Below, one piece after another: positions 6,175 through 13,600 of a DNA stretch of 18,551 nt (its first letter is position 1; each line of letters starts with the position of its first letter). This stretch comes from an uncultured Eubacterium sp. (GTDB taxonomy: Bacteria > Bacillota > Clostridia > Lachnospirales > Lachnospiraceae), in the NCBI GenBank assembly GCA_910578975.1, contig CAJTRZ010000021.1:1-18551 (forward strand), read 5' to 3'. The position numbers and the translations under genes are program-made. The notes under the pieces were generated by a model that saw only the letters and a list, made by a program, of their open reading frames with translations, did not search any database and was not told where the DNA came from.

Positions 6175-8688
6175 TTATTCCTCTGAATCCTCTAATGATT
6201 CTGTTTCTACAAGTTCTACTGCCTCTTTGGCATCTGCCTCAGTTACACTTTCTTTTACTTTTGTTATGCTTGCAACAACGATATTATCTTCTTTTCCGGT
6301 ATTCATTAGTTTTACACCTAATGTAACTCTTCCAAGAATAGATATGTCATCTACAAACATACGAATAACAATTCCCTCATTGGTAATCATCATTACTTCA
6401 TTTCCATCATTCACTGCCTTGGCACCAACAACATCACCTGTCTTATCTGTAATCTTATAACACTTAACACCTTTTCCGCCACGATTTTGCAGTTTAAATT
6501 CATTGAACGGTGTACGTTTACCCATTCCATTAGCAGAAACAATTAAGATATATTCTCCTTCTGTTTCCAACTGCATTGAGATAACTTCATCATTACCTTT
6601 TAACTCAATACCTCTTACACCCATAGCAGAACGTCCTGTTTCACGGACGTCTGTCTCACGGAATTTAATTCCCTGACCATCTTTTGTAATCAGCATAATA
6701 TTGTTTGTATTATCAGAAATAGTAACATCAATTAATTCATCATCTTCTCTTAATGTAATTGCCTGAATTCCACTCTTTCTAATATTTGTATATGCACTAA
6801 TAGGAGTTTTCTTAATAGTTCCATTTCTTGTTGCCATTATAAGATATTTATCATCTTCAAATTCACGCATCTGAACCATGGCAGAGATTTTTTCTCCTGG
6901 CTGCAACTGCAATAAATTCACAATTGCCATACCACGAGCAGTTCTTCCTGATTCCGGAATTTCATATCCTTTTAATTTATAGATACGCCCTGTGTTTGTC
7001 AGGAATAATATAAAATCATGCGTAGAAACCATAAACATGTCTTTCATAAAGTCATCATTTATCGTCTGCATTCCTTTAATTCCCTTACCACCACGATTCT
7101 GAGCCTTGAAATTATCTACTGTCATCCTCTTTATGTAGCCCAGATTTGTCATAGCAATAATAACATCTTCTTCAGGTATTAAATCCTCATCATCTAAATC
7201 TACATCAATACCTATTTTTGTTCTTCTGCTATCACCAAATTTATCTCTTACAATTTCAATTTCCTCTTTAATAACTGTCAGAAGTTTATTTTCATCAGCC
7301 AAAATAGACTTTAAGTAAGCAATTTTATCCATTAAATCTTTGTATTCGTTTTCAAGATCTTCTCTTGCCAGTCCTGTCAACTGACGAATACGCATATCTA
7401 CGATTGCCTGTGCCTGTGCATCAGATAAACCAAATCTTTCTGACAATGATGCTTTTGCATCAGCTGTTGTTCTAGAATTTCTAACAATTTTTATAACTTC
7501 ATCAATATTATCAAGAGCAATTAATAATCCCTGTATAATATGAGCACGTTCTTCTGCTTTATTTAATTCAAAACGTGTACGGCGAGTGACAACATCCTTC
7601 TGATGTTTCAGATATTCATCAAGCATCTGCAGTAAATTAAGAACCTTTGGTTCTCCATTCACTAATGCAAGCATAATAACACCAAAAGAATCCTGTAACT
7701 GTGTATGCTTATATAATTGATTCAAAATTACATTGGCATTAGCATCACGACGTACTTCTATTACAACACGCGTTCCTTCCTGATCTGATTCATCACGCAA
7801 ATCTGTAATACCATCAATTTTCTTTTCTTTTACTAAATTTGCAATCTTTTCAACTAACTTTGCCTTATTTACCATATATGGAAGTTCAGTAACAACAATC
7901 CTGCTTTTACCATTATCCATTGTTTCTATTTCTGAAACTGCACGTGTTCTTATTTTTCCACGTCCTGTCCGGTAAGCTTCCTCAATTCCTTTTCTTCCAA
8001 GAATTGTAGCTCCTGTAGGGAAATCAGGTCCTTTCACAATTTCCATGATTTCTTCTATTTCCGTATCCCTATTCTCGTCTACTTTATTATCAATAATTTT
8101 TATAATTGCATTAATTGTTTCTGTTAAATTATGAGGCGGTATATTTGTCGCCATACCTACAGCAATACCACTAGTACCATTCACTAACAAATTTGGAAAT
8201 CTGGACGGAAGAACTGTTGGTTCTTTTTCCGTTTCGTCAAAGTTTGGTATAAAGTCAACAGTGTCTTTATTAATATCAGCAACCATTTCCATAGATATCT
8301 TGCTGAGACGTGCCTCTGTATAACGCATTGCTGCAGCACCATCACCATCTTCCGAACCAAAGTTACCATGTCCATCTACCAATGGGTATCTCGTACTCCA
8401 ATCCTGTGCCATATTTACTAATGCACCATAAATAGAACTATCACCATGCGGATGATATTTACCCATTGTATCACCGACAATACGGGCACACTTTCTATGT
8501 GGCTTGTCCGGTCCATTATTCAATTCAACCATAGAATAAAGTACACGTCTCTGAACTGGTTTTAAACCATCCCTGACATCAGGCAACGCTCTTGCAGCGA
8601 TTACACTCATGGCATAATCAATATAAGAGGTTTCCATTGTTTCTTTTAAGTCTACTTCATGAATTCTATCAAAAATTTTATCATCCAC
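6175..8688 (-). CDS. gyrA: DNA gyrase subunit A
   Basis: An 837-residue topoisomerase II subunit that cuts and rejoins DNA while introducing negative supercoils, in an A2B2 complex with GyrB. The breakage-reunion domain carries the catalytic tyrosine Y123 (AAMRYTE) and the quinolone-determining segment HPHGDSSIYG (79-88), with S84 at E. coli S83 and G88 at E. coli D87. The C-terminal beta-pinwheel starts near 500 with the GyrA box QNRGGKG (530-536), which is repeated exactly at 734-740. The tail is acidic. The start is GTG at 8688 with AGGAGG 9 nt upstream, overlapping the gyrB stop codon; the genes are 13 bp apart and clearly one operon. ParC is excluded by the GyrA box and the gyrB partner. 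Confidence 0.97.
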   Translation of the reverse strand: MDDKIFDRIHEVDLKETMETSYIDYAMSVIAARALPDVRDGLKPVQRRVLYSMVELNNGPDKPHRKCARIVGDTMGKYHPHGDSSIYGALVNMAQDWSTRYPLVDGHGNFGSEDGDGAAAMRYTEARLSKISMEMVADINKDTVDFIPNFDETEKEPTVLPSRFPNLLVNGTSGIAVGMATNIPPHNLTETINAIIKIIDNKVDENRDTEIEEIMEIVKGPDFPTGATILGRKGIEEAYRTGRGKIRTRAVSEIETMDNGKSRIVVTELPYMVNKAKLVEKIANLVKEKKIDGITDLRDESDQEGTRVVIEVRRDANANVILNQLYKHTQLQDSFGVIMLALVNGEPKVLNLLQMLDEYLKHQKDVVTRRTRFELNKAEERAHIIQGLLIALDNIDEVIKIVRNSRTTADAKASLSERFGLSDAQAQAIVDMRIRQLTGLAREDLENEYKDLMDKIAYLKSILADENKLLTVIKEEIEIVRDKFGDSRRTKIGIDVDLDDEDLIPEEDVIIAMTNLGYIKRMTVDNFKAQNRGGKGIKGMQTINDDFMKDMFMVSTHDFILFLTNTGRIYKLKGYEIPESGRTARGMAIVNLLQLQPGEKISAMVQMREFEDDKYLIMATRNGTIKKTPISAYTNIRKSGIQAITLREDDELIDVTISDNTNNIMLITKDGQGIKFRETDVRETGRSAMGVRGIELKGNDEVISMQLETEGEYILIVSANGMGKRTPFNEFKLQNRGGKGVKCYKITDKTGDVVGAKAVNDGNEVMMITNEGIVIRMFVDDISILGRVTLGVKLMNTGKEDNIVVASITKVKESVTEADAKEAVELVETESLEDSEE

Positions 8689-8701
8689 TTAAAAATACCT
8701 C

Positions 8702-10636
8702 CTATATATCTAAATTCTGTACAAATTTTGCATTTGCTTCTATAAACTCTCTTCTAGGTTCTACTTCATCTCCCATGAGAGTTGTAAATGTAAGATCCAT
8801 TTCTGTTAATGTATCTTCATTAATTTTTACCTGTTTCAAAGTTCTTGTTTCAGGATCCATTGTTGTTTCCCATAACTGGGAAGCATCCATTTCACCCAAA
8901 CCTTTATAACGCTGAATCTTGTTCTGATTATCACGACCTATCTCTGTTAATATCTGGTCAAGTTCCGCATCGCTGTATGCATAATAATTTCTCTTATTCC
9001 TTGTTACCTGATAAAGTGGAGGCATTGCTAAATATACATGTCCCTCTTTTATCAGTTCTGGCATAAACCTATAAAAGAATGTAAGCATTAATGTATCAAT
9101 ATGTGCTCCATCAACATCGGCATCTGTCATAATAATAATTTTATCATAGCGGAGTTTTGAAATATCAAATTCATCATATATTCCTGTACCAAATGCCGTA
9201 ATCATAGCACGAATTTCTGCATTCTGCATAATTCTGTCAAGTCTGGCTTTTTCTACATTAAGAATCTTTCCTCTAAGTGGAAGAATAGCCTGAGTCGCAC
9301 GAACCCTTGCCTTCTTTGCTGAACCACCGGCGGAATCTCCCTCAACGATAAATATTTCACATCTTTTTGGATCTTTATCAGAACAATCTGCTAATTTTCC
9401 CGGAAGCGCTGCAACATCTAATGCTGTTTTTCTACGTGTTGTTTCCCTTGCCTGTCTTGCAGCTTCCCTTGCTCTCTGAGCAAGTACTGCCTTTTCACAA
9501 ATAATTTTTGCTACCCCGGGATTCTGTTCTAAGAAATAAGTAAGCTGTTCGCTGACAACACTATCTACAGCTCCTCTTGCTTCACTATTTCCTAACTTCT
9601 GTTTCGTTTGTCCTTCAAACTGTGGATCTTCAATCTTAACACTAATAATTGATGTAAGACCTTCTCTGAAATCCTCACCAGAAAGATTATCTTCCTTTTC
9701 TTTTAATATTTTATTTTTGCGAGCATAATTATTAAGAGTTTTTGTTAAAGCCCTCTTAAAACCTTCTACCTGCATACCACCTTCCGGCGTATTAATATTA
9801 TTTACAAAACTAATCGTATTTTCGTTATATGCATCGTTATGCTGCATAGCAACTTCAACATACACATTATTTACTGTTCCTTCACAATAAATAACATCCT
9901 CATAAAGAGCAGTCTTTCCTTTATTCAGATAAGTAACAAATTCCTTGATACCGCCTTCATAATGGAATGTTTTTTCAATTGGCTTTTCTTCCCTTACATC
10001 TCTTAAAACAATCTTAAGATTTTTTGTAAGAAAAGCTGTCTCTCTTAATCTTGTTTCTAATATTTTATAATCATATATTGTATCTTCAAATATTGTATCA
10101 TCAGGCAGGAATGTTACTTCTGTTCCAGTGAATGTTTCATCACAAGTATCTATAACACTTAATGGTTTCACAACATGACCTAATTCATATCTTTGATAAT
10201 GTACTTTTCCTTCACGACATACTTTTACTTCAAGCCACTTAGATAACGCATTTACAACAGAAGCACCTACACCGTGAAGTCCACCGGAAACTTTATATCC
10301 ACCGCCACCAAATTTTCCTCCGGCATGAAGCACTGTAAAAACAACTTCTACAGCCGGTTTTCCTGTCTTTTTATTAATATCTGTAGGAATACCACGGCCA
10401 TCATCTCTTACTGTAATTGAATTATCCTTATTTATCTGGACATCAATTGTATCACAATATCCTGCCAATGCCTCATCCACAGAATTATCCACAATTTCAT
10501 ACACAAGATGATGAAGACCTCTTGAAGAAGTTGAACCTATATACATTCCAGGTCTCTTTCTTACTGCTTCTAGTCCTTCTAAAACCTGAATCTGATCTGC
10601 TCCGTATTCATTTTCTACGTTTGTGCTGTTACCCAT
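8702..10636 (-). CDS. gyrB: DNA gyrase subunit B
   Basis: This 644-residue ATPase subunit drives strand passage. The GHKL domain shows EIVDNSVDEA (47-56), DDGRGIP (78-84) and GGLHGVGASVVNALS (118-132). The Toprim domain has EGDSAGGSAK (432-441) and the metal-binding DADVDGAH (505-512). The C-terminus has QRYKGLGEM (575-583). The length is that of Gram-positive GyrB without the large insert of enterobacterial GyrB. The ATG follows AAAGGAG at 6 nt. A canonical DnaA box (TTATCCACA, 10485-10493) occurs in the codons for the VDN of the GHKL motif. Confidence 0.97.
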   Translation of the reverse strand: MGNSTNVENEYGADQIQVLEGLEAVRKRPGMYIGSTSSRGLHHLVYEIVDNSVDEALAGYCDTIDVQINKDNSITVRDDGRGIPTDINKKTGKPAVEVVFTVLHAGGKFGGGGYKVSGGLHGVGASVVNALSKWLEVKVCREGKVHYQRYELGHVVKPLSVIDTCDETFTGTEVTFLPDDTIFEDTIYDYKILETRLRETAFLTKNLKIVLRDVREEKPIEKTFHYEGGIKEFVTYLNKGKTALYEDVIYCEGTVNNVYVEVAMQHNDAYNENTISFVNNINTPEGGMQVEGFKRALTKTLNNYARKNKILKEKEDNLSGEDFREGLTSIISVKIEDPQFEGQTKQKLGNSEARGAVDSVVSEQLTYFLEQNPGVAKIICEKAVLAQRAREAARQARETTRRKTALDVAALPGKLADCSDKDPKRCEIFIVEGDSAGGSAKKARVRATQAILPLRGKILNVEKARLDRIMQNAEIRAMITAFGTGIYDEFDISKLRYDKIIIMTDADVDGAHIDTLMLTFFYRFMPELIKEGHVYLAMPPLYQVTRNKRNYYAYSDAELDQILTEIGRDNQNKIQRYKGLGEMDASQLWETTMDPETRTLKQVKINEDTLTEMDLTFTTLMGDEVEPRREFIEANAKFVQNLDI

Positions 10637-10661
10637 TCGTAACTCCTTTCAATACTTATGA

Positions 10662-10693
10662 TAAGAAAAACTCCATAATAAACAATTTTCTTA
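10662..10693 (-). promoter_or_regulatory. Dyad and possible promoter before gyrB
   Basis: TAAGAAAA (10662-10669) and TTTTCTTA (10686-10693) form an 8-bp dyad around 16 nt in the 67-bp recF-gyrB gap. On the minus strand the same stretch holds TTGTTT, 16 nt, TATCAT (5 of 6), a possible -35/-10. It could be a weak terminator with an A/T stem, or a gyrB control site. Confidence 0.35.
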
Positions 10694-10703
10694 CCACTCA
10701 AAT

Positions 10704-11792
10704 TTAAACTTTTTTTTCTTTCACATTACCCTCTGTAACTTGAAAAACTTTATTAATCTTAAATCTGTTTTCTATAAATTCATCCAGACCAGTACATGTA
10801 ATAACTGTCTGTATATTATCAAGACTTTTTAATAGATGATTCTGTCTATCTGAATCCAATTCTGACAAAACATCATCCAATAACAAAACAGGTAAATCAT
10901 TAATCAATGTTTTTACCAATTCAATTTCGGCTAATTTAAGAGATAAAGCAACTGTTCTCTGTTGTCCCTGACTTCCATATATTCTAATATTTTTATCTTC
11001 ATGAAAAAATAAAATATCATCCTTATGAGGACCTACTGAAGTAGATTTATATTTAATATCTCTTTCTCTATTTTCTTCCAAAATTTTTAATAAATCTTCA
11101 GCTTCACAGTTTTTATTATAAACAATATTAATATCTTCCACCCCACCAGTTAATTCCCTATGTATTGGTTTCATAATATTATTAATTTCTTTTATAAACT
11201 TTTGTCTTCTCTCTATTATTTTTGAACCATACTCTGCCAGTTGATTATCCCAAACCTCTAAAGTCTGTTTTAACTCTGGTCTGAAATAGATGTCTTTCAG
11301 TAATTTATTTCTTTGAATTATAATTTTATTGTAGTTTGTCAAATTATAAACATATATTTTGTCTAACTGACATAATTCCATATCTATAAATTTTCTTCTT
11401 TCTGCCGGACCTTTCTTAATAATATCTAAATCTTCCGGTGAAAAAATAACTACATTGAAAACACCAAATAATTCACTTGCTTTTTTTATTGGAATACCAT
11501 TAATGGCAATTCCTTTTGTTTTATTTCTTCTAAGATGAATATCTATTCGCTGCTCTCTATTATTTTTTTCTATAAATAATTTGATATGTGCCTCATCAGA
11601 ATCTAATTTAATCAATTCTGCATCTTTATTACTTCTATGGGATTTCGTTGTACTACAAACATAAATAGATTCTAATACATTTGTTTTACCCTGAGCATTT
11701 TTTCCATACAAAATATTCGTTTTTTTATCTAAATCTAATTTTAATAATTCGTAATTTCTAAAATTACTTAACTCTACTCTCTTTACTATCAT
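10704..11792 (-). CDS. recF: DNA replication/repair ATPase RecF
   Basis: A 362-residue SMC-like ATPase that binds gapped DNA and, with RecO and RecR, loads RecA. Walker A is GKNAQGKT (30-37), the ABC-type signature is GSQGQQR (273-279), and Walker B is VLLLDDVLSELD (302-313). The family segment SPEDLDIIKKGPAERR is at 118-133. ATG 11792 shares one base with the yaaA stop codon (TAATG) and has no clear ribosome site of its own, so translation is probably coupled to yaaA. An A8 run on the coding strand lies close to the 3' end. Length is normal. Confidence 0.96.
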   Translation of the reverse strand: MIVKRVELSNFRNYELLKLDLDKKTNILYGKNAQGKTNVLESIYVCSTTKSHRSNKDAELIKLDSDEAHIKLFIEKNNREQRIDIHLRRNKTKGIAINGIPIKKASELFGVFNVVIFSPEDLDIIKKGPAERRKFIDMELCQLDKIYVYNLTNYNKIIIQRNKLLKDIYFRPELKQTLEVWDNQLAEYGSKIIERRQKFIKEINNIMKPIHRELTGGVEDINIVYNKNCEAEDLLKILEENRERDIKYKSTSVGPHKDDILFFHEDKNIRIYGSQGQQRTVALSLKLAEIELVKTLINDLPVLLLDDVLSELDSDRQNHLLKSLDNIQTVITCTGLDEFIENRFKINKVFQVTEGNVKEKKV

Positions 11793-12004
11793 TATTTTAC
11801 TAAAACTACAGTTCCTTCAAATTCAAAAGTATCTCCAGAATAAAGTTTCTTACCTCTTCTAGTATCTACTTCTCCATTTACTTTTACCTGTCCATCCTGA
11901 ATTAAAAATTTAGCATCTACACCCGAACTGACTAATCCGGCTAGTTTTAATGCCTGACCTAATTTTATAAATTCGTCTTTAATAGTAATACTCAAATCTT
12001 CCAT
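11792..12004 (-). CDS. yaaA: S4-domain RNA-binding protein YaaA (RlbA)
   Basis: A 70-residue single S4 domain (IKLGQALKLAGLVSSGVDAK, then VKVNGEVDTRRGKKLYSGD), the small RNA-binding fold found between dnaN and recF in most Firmicutes. It is called YaaA or RlbA in Bacillus and is thought to act on ribosome assembly. The basic patch TRRGKK supports RNA binding. The ribosome site is weak (TTGGAT) and the stop codon overlaps the recF start. Identity rests on both the domain and the conserved position. Confidence 0.93.
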   Translation of the reverse strand: MEDLSITIKDEFIKLGQALKLAGLVSSGVDAKFLIQDGQVKVNGEVDTRRGKKLYSGDTFEFEGTVVLVK

Positions 12005-12065
12005 AATTATCCAATTTATATTCTACAAAATATAAATAACCTTTCTGTTATATTTTATTATTTCT

Positions 12066-13166
12066 TTATTGAACAACAGGAAGAACAATATAAATATAAC
12101 TTCCTTCTTCATCTCTGATAAAACACGGAGCCTTTGGATTGGTAAAATACATATTTACTTGTTCTTCATCCAATACTCTTAAAATGTCTATCAAAAATTT
12201 TGGATTAAAACTGATTAATAAATCCTCTCCTTCTTTTGAAATAGGTATGCTTTCATCCATAGAACCTATAAAAGTATTAATGGATAATTCCATTTCTGTC
12301 TCTTTCATCGATAAGAATACTGGCTTTTTATCTCCCTCTTTTATAAGAAGTGTTGCTCTATCTATACAGTTAGCCATTTCTTTTTTATTAATAGCAATCT
12401 TTGTTTTATAATCGTTACTAATCATTTTGTCTGTATCAAAGAAGTTTGTCGATTCTATTAATCTTGACACAACAATTGTTTCATCAAATTCAAAAAGTAT
12501 ATGATTTGAAGTAAAATAAATATTTACATCATCATCTACACCACCAGTAAGTATTTTACTAATTTCATTTAAAGATTTACCTGGAACTAAAACTTTATGA
12601 TTTCCATAATCTTCTTTCAGTTCAATATTACGAATAGCGATACGAAATTTATCTAATGCTACTACTTTTAATTTATTTCCATTGACTTCGAATAACTCAC
12701 CTGTAAGAAGTTTATTTTTCTCAGCATCATTAATTGCAAAACTTGTTTGTCTTATAATTTCTTTTAATGAAAACTGTGAAATAGTTATTTTATCTTTTTT
12801 TTCTATTACAGGAAGATACGAAAAATCTTCAGCTGATTTTACAAGAATATTAAACTTTGCATTTTCACATGTAATATTAGCAGTACTTTCGTCTTTTACT
12901 TCAATTATTACATCATTATCAGGAAGTTTTCTAACAATTTCAGAAAAAATCTTAGCGTCAATAGCAATACTTCCTGCTTCTGCTATTTCTCCTGTTACTT
13001 TTGTTTCAATTCCTAATTCCATGTCATTTGCTGTAAATTTAATAAATCCTTCTGTAGCATCAATTAAGATACATTCTAAGATTGACATTGTAGTTTTTGA
13101 AGATACTGCCTTCATTACAATATTAATACCGGTTATTAAGTCTGATTTTTTGCATATTAGTTTCAT
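12066..13166 (-). CDS. dnaN: DNA polymerase III beta sliding clamp
   Basis: The ATG at 13166 is preferred because AAAGGAG lies 7 nt upstream and the protein then starts MKLICKKSDL, the family's usual N-terminus. An in-frame ATG at 13199 would add 11 residues. The 366-residue product is the ring-shaped clamp that tethers the replicative polymerase. Family features are the three repeated clamp folds, the LTGELFEVNGNKLKVVALDKFRIA stretch (given here in part of its length) in domain 2, and the terminal LPV segment that helps form the peptide-binding cleft. It is 427 bp from the dnaA stop, wide enough for an origin part and its own promoter, although no convincing -35/-10 was found. Confidence 0.96.
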   Translation of the reverse strand: MKLICKKSDLITGINIVMKAVSSKTTMSILECILIDATEGFIKFTANDMELGIETKVTGEIAEAGSIAIDAKIFSEIVRKLPDNDVIIEVKDESTANITCENAKFNILVKSAEDFSYLPVIEKKDKITISQFSLKEIIRQTSFAINDAEKNKLLTGELFEVNGNKLKVVALDKFRIAIRNIELKEDYGNHKVLVPGKSLNEISKILTGGVDDDVNIYFTSNHILFEFDETIVVSRLIESTNFFDTDKMISNDYKTKIAINKKEMANCIDRATLLIKEGDKKPVFLSMKETEMELSINTFIGSMDESIPISKEGEDLLISFNPKFLIDILRVLDEEQVNMYFTNPKAPCFIRDEEGSYIYIVLPVVQ

Positions 13167-13301
13167 AAGTAATCTCCTTTGTTTTGAACATATAATCAAG
13201 TAGAAACTCGTAAACTTGTTTCTATTGTTATTGCGACATTAGTTAATTGATTAAGTAAACTATCTTGTTTGGCTCATTGTACGCATAAATATATAAATAA
13301 T

Positions 13302-13320
13302 TAGATAATAATAATAATAA
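13302..13320 (+). promoter_or_regulatory. Candidate DnaA-trio / DNA unwinding element
   Basis: TAGA followed by five TAA triplets resembles the repeated 3'-[G/A]A[T/A]-5' DnaA-trios described in Bacillus subtilis, where DnaA extends onto single-stranded DNA. It is flanked by very A/T-rich sequence and followed by GCAACG. The nearest DnaA-box-like site is about 65 bp away, further than in Bacillus, so this may simply be a microsatellite. Confidence 0.4.
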
Positions 13321-13386
13321 GCAACGATAATATGATAAAAAAACGTTTTGATATTAATAAATAAAGGAAATTCTAAAATAATAACT

Positions 13387-13412
13387 TGTTAATAAATTCG
13401 AATTCATTAACA
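13387..13412. promoter_or_regulatory. Inverted pair of DnaA-box-like sites forming a 26-bp near-palindrome
   Basis: TGTTAATAA (13387-13395, the complement of TTATTAACA) and TCATTAACA (13404-13412) face each other around TTCGAA. The 26-bp interval is self-complementary except for one base pair. This would place two DnaA molecules symmetrically. Confidence 0.55.
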
Positions 13413-13477
13413 ACATCATATATTTTATTATCAATTAGAAAATAACAATGAAAAACAGTATGTGATAAAGATAAAAG

Positions 13478-13542
13478 TTATTAAAAAATTATTAACCTTG
13501 TTATTAACTAAAAAATTAAGCTAATTAACATACTTATTAACA
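13478..13542 (+). promoter_or_regulatory. Helically phased array of DnaA-box-like sites
   Basis: Same-direction sites begin at 13478 (TTATTAAAA), 13489 (TTATTAACC), 13501 (TTATTAACT), 13522 (TAATTAACA) and 13534 (TTATTAACA). Steps are 11, 12, 21 and 12 bp, near one or two helical turns. The sites differ from the TTATNCACA consensus mainly at position 6 (A for C). Confidence 0.55.
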
Positions 13543-13543
13543 T

Positions 13544-13600
13544 CATGTAGTAAGGAGGGACCCACAGAGTGGGAAAATACCTTATCATGTTTTTTATTTT
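13544..13600 (+). terminator. Long hairpin with T run, oriented against dnaA
   Basis: Nested stems CATG-TAAGG / CCTTA-CATG (13544-13555 with 13580-13589) and CCCAC-AGA-GTGGG (13561-13573) are followed on the plus strand by TTTTTTATTTT. It would stop plus-strand transcription before it ran antisense into dnaA; the T run overlaps the dnaA stop codon. On the minus strand the same stem follows the dnaA stop without a T run, so it could be a 3' hairpin there. Confidence 0.6.

Larger units (their letters stand above)
13167..13593. other. dnaN-dnaA intergenic origin part (putative oriC, unwinding side)
   Basis: A 427-bp A/T-rich stretch without a credible gene. From dnaN toward dnaA it holds a TAGAAAC/GTTTCTA dyad in the dnaN leader (13201-13224), a TTAAT/ATTAA palindrome (about 13244-13255), a (TAA)5 triplet run (13306-13320), an AAAACGTTTT palindrome (13340-13349), two inverted DnaA-box-like sites (13387-13412), a phased box array (13478-13542) and a terminator-like hairpin (13544-13600). 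In Bacillus the corresponding interval holds the unwinding element. Confidence 0.7.

Noticed and set aside
10485..10493. Canonical DnaA box TTATCCACA inside gyrB
   Set aside because: It encodes part of the invariant EIVDNSVDE motif, so codon choice explains it; it is a single isolated site away from the origin gaps.
12682..13203. 173-codon plus-strand open frame over dnaN
   Set aside because: It is antisense to a well-supported gene, has no ribosome site and shows no recognisable domain.
13302..13320. Triplet run considered as part of a CRISPR or other spaced repeat array
   Set aside because: There are no unique spacers and no repeat unit longer than three bases; no CRISPR or cas gene is in the window.
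13551..13560. TAAGGAGGGA resembling a ribosome binding site on the plus strand
   Set aside because: No open frame follows; the bases belong to the hairpin before the T run.
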